A stretch of 49,252 bases of DNA from Angustibacter sp. Root456. Its GTDB lineage: Bacteria > Actinomycetota > Actinomycetes > Actinomycetales > Angustibacteraceae. Each line of letters begins with the position of its first letter. Position 1 is the stretch's first letter. The notes beneath the pieces were generated by a model that ran no database searches, was not told the DNA's origin, and saw only the letters and a list, made by a program, of their open reading frames with translations. Where the stretch lies: contig NZ_LMER01000020.1 in NCBI RefSeq assembly GCF_001426435.1, forward strand, positions 82,571 to 131,822, in the 5' to 3' direction. A program made the translations under genes and the position numbers. This document shows, piece after piece, positions 25,676 to 33,822 of this stretch.

Positions 25676-27279
25676 CGCCGGCGCGCCCAGCGCGCTTGGT
25701 GGACGTCCCAGTAGCGGGCGCCGACCGCAGTGGGTGCACCCAGCCGGTCGGGCTCGCCGAGCAGCTCGGTGTCGGCGAGGTCGGCCGCGCTCACGCTCGG
25801 CAGGACGCTGTGACCGTGGCTGAAGACGTCCCACGGGTCGACGAGCGTCTTGGTCGCGCGCAGGCGCGCCTGCTGGTCGAACGTCCAGCTGGCGCAGACG
25901 GCCTCGCGGTCATCGAGGTGACCGAGCCAGTTGGTGAGCGTCGTCCGCGAGCGCCAGGGGCTGAGCGCCTCGTGCACCGCCCGGGCAGCCGCCGGCACCG
26001 CGTCGCGCAGGGCCGGCACCCCCGGGCCGATCGTCATGAGGCTGAACGCCGTGTCGCGGCCGGCGACGGCGTTCGGGCGCTCCGGCTCACGACCCATCGC
26101 ACCGCCCATGAGTCGCAGCTCGACCACCACCAGCGGCAGCCGGGCGGTTGGGCCCGCCACCGCGAGCAGCGCGTCGACGGCGTCGCGGTCGAGGGCCGTC
26201 AGGCCCGCTCCGAGCTCCCAGGACGGCGAGGGGTCGACGGGGTCGCGGTGCACCGCGTCGGCGTCGGTGTAGGGCCGGGCGACGACGTCGTCGACGAGCG
26301 AGGGGGCGCACGAGCGCAGCGGCTCGAGCAGGCGGTCGGCCTCCGCCTGCGCACCGAGGTGGGCGACGCGCACGTGCAGGGTGAGCACGCCGCGCAGCTG
26401 CTCGGGCACCATCGGCGCGTCCGGCAGCCGCAGCAGCGCCACCGACGTCGAGGTGTCGTCGGTGAGGCTGCCGCACCACTCGCGCCAGGTGTGCAGCACG
26501 GTGGCGGCGTGCTCGCCGGCGTAGACGATGGCGCCGGCCGTGAGCTCGGGCAGCTCGACGAGGTCGAGCTCGAGCGCGGTCACCACCCCGAACGAGCCCT
26601 TGCCGCCGCGCAGCGCCCAGAACAGGTCGGGCTCGGTGCGCGCGTCGACGTGGCGCAGCCGCGCGTCGGCGGTGACGACGTCGAGCGAGCGCACGTGGTC
26701 GGCGGCGAAACCGTGCTTGCGGCTCAACAGGCCGATGCCGCCGCCGAGGGTGAAGCCGGCGACACCCACACCGGACGCCGACCCGCTGAGTGGCGCCAGC
26801 CCGTGCGGCGCCGCAGCGGCCACGACGTCGCGCCACACCGCACCGGCTCCGACGCGGGCCGTGCGGCGCTCGGCGTCGACGGTGACCTCGGCCATCCGGC
26901 GCGTCGTCACCAGCACGCCGTCGCAGAACGGCGACGACGCGCCGTGGCCGGTGCCCTGCACGGCCACCGCGAGGCCCTCGGCGCGCGCGAACCGGACGGC
27001 GGCCACGACGTCGGCCGCGCACGTGGCGCCGACGACGACCGTGGGGCGGTGGGTCGTCGCGAGGTTCCACGCGGCCGCCTCGAGCTGCAGCGCGGCGTCG
27101 TCGTCGGCGTCGCGCACGAGCACCGGGCCGTGCACCGCCGTCCGCAGCCGTCGCACCACCGCCGGGTCACAACGGCTCGCACGGCGCGGCGCGCTGGGCT
27201 GGGCGGGCTGGGCGGGCTGGGCGGGCTGGGCGGGCTGGGCGGGCTGGGCAGGTTGGGCGGCCCCGGCGATCTCGGACAT
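25666..27279 (-). CDS. FAD-binding oxidoreductase (BBE/PCMH type)
   Basis: A 537-residue FAD enzyme of the berberine-bridge-like group. The PCMH FAD domain spans about 70-240: RPTVVVGATCAADVVAAVRF, VQGTGHGA (the His typical of covalent flavinylation) and GVGVAGFTLGGGIGLLSRKHG. The position where bicovalent members have a cysteine appears to be serine (LSGSASGVG). The C-terminus has WDVFSHGHSVLPS in place of the usual DP.N.F motif. The N-terminus contains about eight AQP repeats. I start at ATG 27279; an upstream start 12 codons earlier is possible. The substrate is unknown. Confidence 0.9.
   Translation of the reverse strand: MSEIAGAAQPAQPAQPAQPAQPAQPAQPSAPRRASRCDPAVVRRLRTAVHGPVLVRDADDDAALQLEAAAWNLATTHRPTVVVGATCAADVVAAVRFARAEGLAVAVQGTGHGASSPFCDGVLVTTRRMAEVTVDAERRTARVGAGAVWRDVVAAAAPHGLAPLSGSASGVGVAGFTLGGGIGLLSRKHGFAADHVRSLDVVTADARLRHVDARTEPDLFWALRGGKGSFGVVTALELDLVELPELTAGAIVYAGEHAATVLHTWREWCGSLTDDTSTSVALLRLPDAPMVPEQLRGVLTLHVRVAHLGAQAEADRLLEPLRSCAPSLVDDVVARPYTDADAVHRDPVDPSPSWELGAGLTALDRDAVDALLAVAGPTARLPLVVVELRLMGGAMGREPERPNAVAGRDTAFSLMTIGPGVPALRDAVPAAARAVHEALSPWRSRTTLTNWLGHLDDREAVCASWTFDQQARLRATKTLVDPWDVFSHGHSVLPSVSAADLADTELLGEPDRLGAPTAVGARYWDVHQARWARRRQR
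27193..27262 (-). repeat. 9-base tandem repeat encoding (AQP)n
   Basis: Six to eight units of GCCCAGCCC (minus strand) encode Ala-Gln-Pro repeats before the FAD domain. Copy number is likely variable among relatives. Confidence 0.85.
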
Positions 27280-27357
27280 GCCGACAGGGTGCTCCTGCAC
27301 CCCGGCTGCGCGCACCGGGTTTCGGTGAAGCCGTCGGTTGAGCCGGTCAGCGCTGCG

Positions 27358-27795
27358 TCACGACACCATGCCCGCGATCCGCGGTCCGAACGCCTGGTAG
27401 GACGGGGCGGTCAGGGTGACGGGCTCGCGCACGACGAGGCACGGCCGCATGAGGTGGCGCTGGCGCTCGGTGCGCAGGCGCTGCGTCTCGCGCTGCCACC
27501 GCCCGGGTTCGACCCCCTCGCGGGCCCGCACGACGCTCGCCCGGGCGTGCCCCGCCGTGGGTCCGACGGCGACGCGGTAGCCCGCCTCCGTGGCGGCCAC
27601 GAGCTCGTCGTACGCCTGGGTGACGGCGGTGAACCGGGCTCGCGCCTGGTCGGCCGGGGTGTCGTGGCAGGCCGCGTGCAAGGCGCTGAGAGCGACGTCG
27701 AGTCGCCGCTGCAAGGTCGGCAGCCGCAGCACGGCTGCCCGGTCGCGGGCGATGGACTCCGGTGTCGTGGCGGTGGTGCGGGCGGCAGTGGGCAT
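27358..27795 (-). CDS. Unrecognised 145-residue protein under a dyad-containing promoter
   Basis: I do not recognise the family. The product is basic and mostly helical, with no membrane segment or signal peptide. A helical region (residues 15-75, LPTLQRRLDVALSALHAACH) is followed by a segment with RWQRETQRLRTERQRHLMRP. The ATG at 27795 has the strong ribosome binding site AGGGAGAAG; a GTG nine codons upstream lies inside the promoter dyad and is unlikely. It diverges from the ChaB-like gene. Confidence 0.75.
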   Translation of the reverse strand: MPTAARTTATTPESIARDRAAVLRLPTLQRRLDVALSALHAACHDTPADQARARFTAVTQAYDELVAATEAGYRVAVGPTAGHARASVVRAREGVEPGRWQRETQRLRTERQRHLMRPCLVVREPVTLTAPSYQAFGPRIAGMVS

Positions 27796-27813
27796 GGTCT
27801 TCTCCCTAGTTTT

Positions 27814-27829
27814 CACGAACATTCTCGTG
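27814..27829. promoter_or_regulatory. 16-base dyad in the divergent promoter region
   Basis: CACGA-ACATTC-TCGTG is a 5-6-5 dyad in an unusually AT-rich patch. On the minus strand TTGAGT (-35-like) lies 3 bases upstream of the dyad and TGAAAA (-10-like) overlaps its other edge at a 17-base spacing, so a bound protein would cover the promoter. It resembles but does not match the actinobacterial LexA box. Confidence 0.5.
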
Positions 27830-27929
27830 TTAACTCAACGCCTGCTCAGCGGCCCTGTCAAGGCCGCCCCGGATGCGCCCGCTCTCCGGCGCGGCCACAG
27901 TGGAAGAACCCCGCTGTCGAGGAGGACTC

Positions 27930-28352
27930 ATGCCGAAGGCGACCCAGAGCGGCAAAGCCAAGCAGAGCGAGCTGCCCAGCACCCTGCAGCGATCGGACGA
28001 CAAGGCCAAGCGCACCTTCGCTCAGGCCCACGACTGCGCCGCCGAGGAGTACGGCGACGGCGAGCGCGCGCACCGCGTGGCCTACTCGGCGCTCAAGCAC
28101 ACGCACGAGAAGGTCGGCGACCACTGGGAGCCCAAGGACCACCACGGGCCCTCCGACAGCCGGGCCGCCCACGGGCGCACCGGCGGCGGGACGTCGAAGG
28201 GCGGCGTCGACGCGAACGCCACCAAGGCCCACCTGTACGACCTCGCGAAGCGCCTGGACGTGCCCGGGCGCTCGTCGATGAGCAAGTCCGAGCTGGTCGA
28301 CGCCATCGAGAAGGCCAACGACCGCGAGACGCGGCGGTCGCGCAGCAGCTAG
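27930..28352 (+). CDS. ChaB-like protein with Rho N-terminal-like C-terminus
   Basis: A 140-residue soluble protein. Residues about 14-65 match the ChaB domain (LPSTLQRSDDKAKRTFAQAH, then AHRVAYSALKHTHEKVGDHW). The C-terminal 40 residues match a Rho-termination-factor N-terminal/SAP-like helical domain: LYDLAKRLDVPGRSSMSKSE followed by LVDAIEKAN. The linker is Gly/Ser-rich. The ATG has an ideal GAGGAGG about five bases upstream. Such proteins are widespread in actinobacteria and of unknown function; nucleic acid binding is inferred from the C-terminal domain. Confidence 0.88.
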   Translation: MPKATQSGKAKQSELPSTLQRSDDKAKRTFAQAHDCAAEEYGDGERAHRVAYSALKHTHEKVGDHWEPKDHHGPSDSRAAHGRTGGGTSKGGVDANATKAHLYDLAKRLDVPGRSSMSKSELVDAIEKANDRETRRSRSS

Positions 28353-28380
28353 CACGGTGTGACGAGGGTCCGCCCGCGCG

Positions 28381-28405
28381 GGTGAAAGCCTCGCGCCCTT
28401 TCGCC
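28381..28405 (+). terminator. Possible terminator after the ChaB-like gene
   Basis: GGTGAAAG (28381-28388) pairs with CTTTCGCC (28398-28405), allowing one G-U pair, with a 9-base loop. It lies 28 bases after the stop. No U-tract. Confidence 0.4.
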
Positions 28406-28424
28406 GTACCAGCCTCGGGACGAC

Positions 28425-28430
28425 TAGGGT
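28425..28430 (+). promoter_or_regulatory. Possible -10 box (TAGGGT) for the PAS/GAF/SpoIIE gene
   Basis: TAGGGT lies 42 bases before ATG 28473. No clear -35 element is visible. Confidence 0.3.
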
Positions 28431-28472
28431 TCGACTCGCACGCCGTGTCGTGTCCAGGGGTCACGAGGAAGG

Positions 28473-31079
28473 ATGGGCATGGAGCAGCGTGGCCGCTTGC
28501 CCTCGCACGACGTGCGGGCCGACCTCGCCCTGCGCTCCGCCCATCTCGGCACCTACGTCTACGACCCGGCCCGCCGCCGAGCCGACTGCGACGCCAACCT
28601 CCTGGAGCTGCTGGGCTACGAGCCGGGCGGCGCCGCCGAGGTCGAGGGGTTCCACGGAGTCGTCGACGACAACGACGCCCCGGCCCTGCGCGAGGCCTTC
28701 GAGCGGGCCATCGACGACGGCCGGCCCTTCGAGCACGAGTACCGCATCCGCCGGCGCGACGACGGCGCGCTGCGGTGGATGCACGCCTACGGCAACGTCG
28801 TCGACACCGACGACGGCCGCGTGGTCGTCGGCGTGGTGCAGGACGTCTCCGAGCGACGTGTCGCCGAGCTGGAGTCCGACGCCGCTCGGGCCGCCGAGAA
28901 CGTCGCCCGCCAGGCGGCGCGGGCCTCGCAGCGACGGCTGGAGCTGCTGGCGCGCGTCTCGACCCTGATCGACACCCCGCTCGACCTCGAGGCCGTGCTG
29001 CAGCAGGTGGCCGACCTGGCCATCGGCGAGCTCGCCGACTGGTGCGCCGTCGACCTGCAGACCGACGAGGGCCGCCCGCGGCAGGTCGCCGTGGCGCACC
29101 GCGACCGGGCCATGGTGGCGCTGGCCCGCGAGCTGCAGGACCGCTACCCCCAGCCTTCCGACGACCCCGCGCGCGCACACATCATCGACGACCTCGCCGT
29201 CATGCACCTCACCGAGATCGGTGACGACCTCCTGCGTGACTCCGCCCGTGACGCCGAGCACCTGCACATCCTGCGCAGCCTCGGCATGTCGTCCGCGATC
29301 GCCGTCCCGCTGCAGGCGGAGGGCCGCGCGTTCGGCGTCCTCACCCTCGTGGCGACCCACGGCCGTCAGCTCACCGCGGAGGACGTCGAGCTCGCCGTCG
29401 AGCTGGGCCGCCGGGCCGGCTCGGCCGTCGCCAAGGCCCGGCTGCACGCCGAACGCGAGCGCGTGGCCGCCGACCTCACGCTGTCGGAGGCGCGCTACCG
29501 CACGCTGGTCGAGACCGGCAGCCTCGACGTCTTCCGCGCCGACGCGGGCGGCGAGGTCATCACCGACATGGTGCAGTGGCGCCGGCTCACCGGGTCGGCC
29601 TCGACGTTCGGGTGGGTCTGGCTCGACGACATCCACCCGGGCGACCGGGAGCGGGTGCGCCAGAGCTGGCTCGCCAGCGTCCACAGCGGCGCGCCGTACG
29701 ACTGCACCTACCGGCTGCGCAGCGGCATCGGATGGCGCTGGGTCGAGGCCCGTGCCGCCGCCGTGCACGAGAGCCCGGGCGACCCGACGTCCCCGGTGCT
29801 CGAGTGGATCGGCTCCGTGGCCGACGTCACCGCGGAGGTCACGAGCCGCACCCGCACCGAGGCGCTGCGCGACTGCGCCGAGGCGCTCGCGAGGGCGCTC
29901 GACGTCCAGCAGGTCCTGACGTCGCTGCAGGTGGTCGCGGCCCGGTCGCTCAAGGCCCGCGGCTCCGTCGTGGCCCTCGTCGAGGACCGCACGTTCGAGG
30001 TCTACCAGCGCGGCTACGAGGGCCTGCAGTCCCGGTGGTCCGAGCCACTCAGCGAGCCGGCCACCGCCTGGCCGGCCGTGCGCCACGTCCTCGAGACAGG
30101 CGCGGCGACCTTCATCACCTCCACCGACGACTTCGACGAGCAGGTGGGCAGCGAACCCGCTGCGGCACAAGTGAAGGCGTCGCTGGACGCCGGTGAGGTC
30201 AGCTGGGCCTACCTCCCGCTGCGCTACGGCACCGACCTGCTCGGCGTCGTGCGGTTCGGCTGGACCGAGACCCAGTCGTTCGACGCCTCCGACCAGGCCA
30301 CGCTGGTCGCCATCGCCGCGCAGCACTCCGCCGCCCTCGCCCGCGCCCGCCTGTACGACGCCGAGCGGCTCACCTCGCTCACGCTGCAGCGTGCACTGGC
30401 TCCCGAGGTGCCCCGGCACGTGGGTGGCGTCAGCATCGGGCTGCACTACCGCGCGGCCGGGATCGGAGCCCAGGTCGGTGGCGACTGGGCCGATGCCTTC
30501 ACGCTCGCCGACGGGCGGGTCTGCCTGGTGGTCGGGGACGTCATGGGCAGCGGCATCCAGGCCGCCGCCACCATGGGCCGGTTGCGCACCGCGCTGTCGA
30601 CGCTCGCCCTGCACGAGAGCGACCCCGCCCAGCTGCTGAGCGACCTCGACCGCATGCTGCTCGCCACTCCCGGGGACCCGCTCGCCACGGCGGCGCTCGC
30701 CGTGGTCGACCCCGCAGCCACCGCGTTCGAGCTCTACAGCGCCGGGCACCTTCCGGCCCTCGTCGCGCCGTGGGTGGGTGAGGTGCAGCTGGTGACGGCG
30801 CCGCAGGTGCCGCCGCTGGGGGTGGGCTGGAGCTCGCAGGGTCTGCGCCCGGCGGGGGTGCGCGTCGAGATGGCGTCCGGGTCGGTGATCGCCCTGTGCT
30901 CCGACGGGCTCGTCGAGACGCGGACGGAGTCGATCGACGCCCGGCTGCGGCTGTGGCGATCGGTCGTGCAGTCGCACCTGCCGCTGGGCAACCTCGACGA
31001 AGAGGCGCCCGCGCTGGTCGACGCCATGGAAGCGGCCGAGGACGACGACGTCACGCTGCTGCTGGCTCGCCTGCCCTGA
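28473..31079 (+). CDS. PAS-GAF-PAS-GAF-SpoIIE serine phosphatase
   Basis: An 868-residue multi-domain signalling protein. In order: PAS (about 15-130, ending GVVQDVSERRVAELE), a helical linker, GAF (about 150-325), PAS (about 335-460), GAF (about 465-620) and a PP2C/SpoIIE phosphatase (about 640-868) with GGDWADAFTLADGRV, VGDVMGSGIQAAATMG, YSAGHLPALVAP and CSDGLVETRT. Such proteins typically dephosphorylate an anti-sigma-factor antagonist to switch on a sigma-B-type sigma factor. No kinase or antagonist gene is adjacent, so the target is unknown. GAGGAAGG precedes both ATG 28473 and ATG 28479; either may be used. Confidence 0.92.
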   Translation: MGMEQRGRLPSHDVRADLALRSAHLGTYVYDPARRRADCDANLLELLGYEPGGAAEVEGFHGVVDDNDAPALREAFERAIDDGRPFEHEYRIRRRDDGALRWMHAYGNVVDTDDGRVVVGVVQDVSERRVAELESDAARAAENVARQAARASQRRLELLARVSTLIDTPLDLEAVLQQVADLAIGELADWCAVDLQTDEGRPRQVAVAHRDRAMVALARELQDRYPQPSDDPARAHIIDDLAVMHLTEIGDDLLRDSARDAEHLHILRSLGMSSAIAVPLQAEGRAFGVLTLVATHGRQLTAEDVELAVELGRRAGSAVAKARLHAERERVAADLTLSEARYRTLVETGSLDVFRADAGGEVITDMVQWRRLTGSASTFGWVWLDDIHPGDRERVRQSWLASVHSGAPYDCTYRLRSGIGWRWVEARAAAVHESPGDPTSPVLEWIGSVADVTAEVTSRTRTEALRDCAEALARALDVQQVLTSLQVVAARSLKARGSVVALVEDRTFEVYQRGYEGLQSRWSEPLSEPATAWPAVRHVLETGAATFITSTDDFDEQVGSEPAAAQVKASLDAGEVSWAYLPLRYGTDLLGVVRFGWTETQSFDASDQATLVAIAAQHSAALARARLYDAERLTSLTLQRALAPEVPRHVGGVSIGLHYRAAGIGAQVGGDWADAFTLADGRVCLVVGDVMGSGIQAAATMGRLRTALSTLALHESDPAQLLSDLDRMLLATPGDPLATAALAVVDPAATAFELYSAGHLPALVAPWVGEVQLVTAPQVPPLGVGWSSQGLRPAGVRVEMASGSVIALCSDGLVETRTESIDARLRLWRSVVQSHLPLGNLDEEAPALVDAMEAAEDDDVTLLLARLP

Positions 31080-31132
31080 CCGCAGGACCAAGGTCCGGGC
31101 TCGCTCGTCGCGCGTCCTCCGACGATGGGTGC

Positions 31133-33757
31133 GTGAGCGTCGCCCAGCAGAGCTCGGCGGGCGCGGACCAGCGTGCCCTGACCGCGCTCGACGCCGCCCG
31201 CGCTCCCGTCGACGAGGTGCTGCGCGAGCTGGACTCGCGGGAGGGTGGGCTGACCGGCGCCGAGGCCGCCGCCCGGCTCATCCGCTACGGCCCCAACGCG
31301 GTGCGCACCCACCGGGTCGCCTGGTGGCAGGTGCTCGGCCGCCAGCTGCGCAGCGCGCTCCTGGCCCTGCTGGCCGGCACCGCCGCCGTCGCCGCGCTGC
31401 TCGGTAGCACGACCGAGGCGGCGATCATCGCGCTGATCCTGCTGGCCAGCATCGGGCTCGGGTTCGCCAACGAGTACCGCGCGGCCCGGGCCGCCGAAGC
31501 GCTCCACGAGCGCATGCGCCACACCTCCCCCGTGCTGCGCGACGGCGCGCTGGCCCAGGTCGACGTCACGGCGCTCGTCCCGGGCGACGTGGTGCGCCTG
31601 TCGATGGGCCAGGTGGTACCAGCCGACCTGCGGCTGCTCGCGGTCGACAACCTCGAGTGCGACGAGAGCCTGGTGACCGGCGAGTCGATGCCGGTGACCA
31701 AGCAGGTGGCGGCCGTGCGCGAGAGCCAGCTGGTCGCCGTCCGCTCCTGCGCTCTCATGGGCACCGTCGTCCACGCGGGCTCAGGGACCGGGGTGGTGGT
31801 CGCGACGGCGGCCCGCACCGAGTTCGGCCGGATCGCCCTCGACCTCGGGGACGCCCAGCCCGAGACGGCGTTCCAGCTGGGACTGCGGCACTTCTCCGGC
31901 TTACTGCTGCGCGTGGCCGGCGTCCTGACGGTGATGATCCTCATCGCCAACCTGGCGCTGCACCGCCCGTTGATCGAGGCCGTGCTGTTCTCCCTCGCCA
32001 TCGCGGTCGGCATGACGCCGCAGCTGCTGCCTGCCGTCGTCAGCACGAGCCTGGCCATGGGCGCGCGGCAGCTCGAGCAGCTGCGGGTGCTGGTGAAGCG
32101 CCTGGTGTGCATCGAGGACCTGGGTGACATCGAGGTGCTGCTGACGGACAAGACCGGCACGCTCACCGACGGCCGGATCTCGTTCGTCGCCGCGCTCGGA
32201 GCGGACGGGGACGAGCACTCGGGTGAGGTGGCCCTGCGCCGCGGTCGGCTGTGCGTCACGACCGATGAGGGCGCAGCGGCCGCAGGCACGGTCGACGCCC
32301 TGGACGCCGCCCTGTGCGCGGCGGCGGCCCCGGCCCCGGACGCGGTGCGGCTGGCGGACCTGCCGTTCGACCACGAGCGCCGGATGACCAGCGTCCTGAT
32401 CGAGCAGGCCGGTGAGGTCCGGCTGGTGACCAAGGGGGCGCCCGAGACGGTGCTGACGCGGTGCGTCGAGCTGCCACCCGACGCGAGAACGACCGTGGAG
32501 CAACGGTTTCGTGCTGGTGACCGCCTCGTCGCCGTGGCGTCGCGACCCGCCGAGCGCACCACCGCGCTGCGCGAGGACGACGAGCGAGACCTGCGGCTCG
32601 ACGGCTTCCTGGTGTTCCTCGACCAGCCCAAGGCCACTGCGTCCACCGCCCTGCACCGGCTGGCCGACCTGGGGCTCACGGTGAAGGTCGTCACCGGTGA
32701 CAACCCGCTGGTGGCCCAGAGCGTGTGCGAGCAGGTCGGCCTGCCGTCCCCGGTCGCGGTGACGGGCGCCGACCTCGACGCCCTGGACGACGCAGCGTTG
32801 GCGAGCACCGTGCGCGAGGCCAACGTCTTCGCGCGCGTGACCCCCGAGCAGAAGGCGCGGATCGTGCGGTCGCTGCGCGAGCAGGGGCAGGCCGTGGGCT
32901 TCCTCGGCGACGGCGTCAACGACGCCCTCGCCCTGCACGCGGCCGACGTCGGCATCTCGGTCGACAGCGGCACCGACGTCGCGCAGGACGCGGCTGACAT
33001 CATCCTGCTGGAGAAGGACCTCGACGTGCTCGCCGACGGCATCGCGGGTGGCCGGCGGATCTTCGCCAACACGATGAAGTACGTGCTGATGGGCACGTCC
33101 AGCAACTTCGGCAACATGTTCAGCGCGGCCGCGGCGTCCGCCGTCCTGCCGTTCCTCCCGATGCTGCCGGCGCAGATCCTGCTGAACAACCTGCTCTACG
33201 ACACCGGTCAGCTCTCGATCCCCACCGACCGCGTCGACGCCGAGCAGCTGCTTCGGCCGGCCCACTGGGACATGACCCAGATCCGGCGCTTCATGCTGCT
33301 GTTCGGGCCACTCAGCTCGCTGTTCGACTTCGCCACCTTCGCGGTGCTCCTCGGGCTGTTCCAAGCGGCGCCGCCACTGTTTCGCACCGGGTGGTTCATC
33401 GAGTCGATGGCCACGCAGGTGCTCGTCGTCTTCGTGATCCGCACCCGACGAAACCCCTTCTGGCGCAGCACTCCCAGTCGATCACTGGCCGGGGCGTGCG
33501 TGGCGGTCGTCGCCGCGGCGGTGCTGCTGCCCTACCTGCCGTTCAGCGACCTGGTGGGTCTGGTGGCCCCGCCGCCGACGCTGCTGGCCGTGATGGCCGC
33601 CATGGTCGTCGGGTACCTGCTGCTCGTGGACGCGGCCAAGCGGCTGCTCGAGGCAGAGGTGGAGCGCCCGACCGTCGTCCCCCGCCGCGGTCGGCCCCAC
33701 CGCATCCACCGCCGCGCCGGGCGGTTCAGCCACGGCGCCCGCCTCACTGCGCACTGA
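31133..33757 (+). CDS. mgtA: Magnesium-importing P-type ATPase (MgtA-like)
   Basis: An 874-residue P3B-type ATPase, expected to import Mg2+ into the cytoplasm. Motifs: actuator TGES (within SLVTGESMPVTKQ), the membrane segment MTPQLLPAVVSTSLAMGARQ, phosphorylation site LLTDKTGTLTDG, and hinge FLGDGVNDALALHAADVG. The C-terminal membrane region closely matches MgtA, including NNLLYDTGQLSIPTDRVD and SGWFIE-like GWFIESMATQ. There is little ribosome binding site before the GTG start. The leader is only 53 bases from the previous stop, so no M-box riboswitch fits. It follows the phosphatase gene and may be co-transcribed. Confidence 0.93.
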   Translation: MSVAQQSSAGADQRALTALDAARAPVDEVLRELDSREGGLTGAEAAARLIRYGPNAVRTHRVAWWQVLGRQLRSALLALLAGTAAVAALLGSTTEAAIIALILLASIGLGFANEYRAARAAEALHERMRHTSPVLRDGALAQVDVTALVPGDVVRLSMGQVVPADLRLLAVDNLECDESLVTGESMPVTKQVAAVRESQLVAVRSCALMGTVVHAGSGTGVVVATAARTEFGRIALDLGDAQPETAFQLGLRHFSGLLLRVAGVLTVMILIANLALHRPLIEAVLFSLAIAVGMTPQLLPAVVSTSLAMGARQLEQLRVLVKRLVCIEDLGDIEVLLTDKTGTLTDGRISFVAALGADGDEHSGEVALRRGRLCVTTDEGAAAAGTVDALDAALCAAAAPAPDAVRLADLPFDHERRMTSVLIEQAGEVRLVTKGAPETVLTRCVELPPDARTTVEQRFRAGDRLVAVASRPAERTTALREDDERDLRLDGFLVFLDQPKATASTALHRLADLGLTVKVVTGDNPLVAQSVCEQVGLPSPVAVTGADLDALDDAALASTVREANVFARVTPEQKARIVRSLREQGQAVGFLGDGVNDALALHAADVGISVDSGTDVAQDAADIILLEKDLDVLADGIAGGRRIFANTMKYVLMGTSSNFGNMFSAAAASAVLPFLPMLPAQILLNNLLYDTGQLSIPTDRVDAEQLLRPAHWDMTQIRRFMLLFGPLSSLFDFATFAVLLGLFQAAPPLFRTGWFIESMATQVLVVFVIRTRRNPFWRSTPSRSLAGACVAVVAAAVLLPYLPFSDLVGLVAPPPTLLAVMAAMVVGYLLLVDAAKRLLEAEVERPTVVPRRGRPHRIHRRAGRFSHGARLTAH

Positions 33758-33767
33758 CCACCCCAGT

Positions 33768-33815
33768 CCGCCGCCCAGGCCGGTTTGCGCGGCCCCGCAG
33801 CGGCCTGGGTGGCGG
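33768..33815. terminator. Bidirectional terminator hairpin between convergent genes
   Basis: Arms 33768-33782 and 33801-33815 pair over 15 bp with one G-U wobble, and the loop holds a small GCGG/CCGC hairpin. It lies between the mgtA stop and the stop of the convergent NBR1-domain gene. Confidence 0.75.
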
Positions 33816-33822
33816 GGGCGGT

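Noticed and set aside
27814-27829. LexA/SOS box
   Set aside because: One half-site matches the CGAAC core but the other lacks GTTCG, so it does not meet the actinobacterial consensus. Kept only as an unassigned dyad.
31080-31132. Magnesium riboswitch (M-box) before mgtA
   Set aside because: Only 53 bases separate the genes and no M-box core is recognisable.
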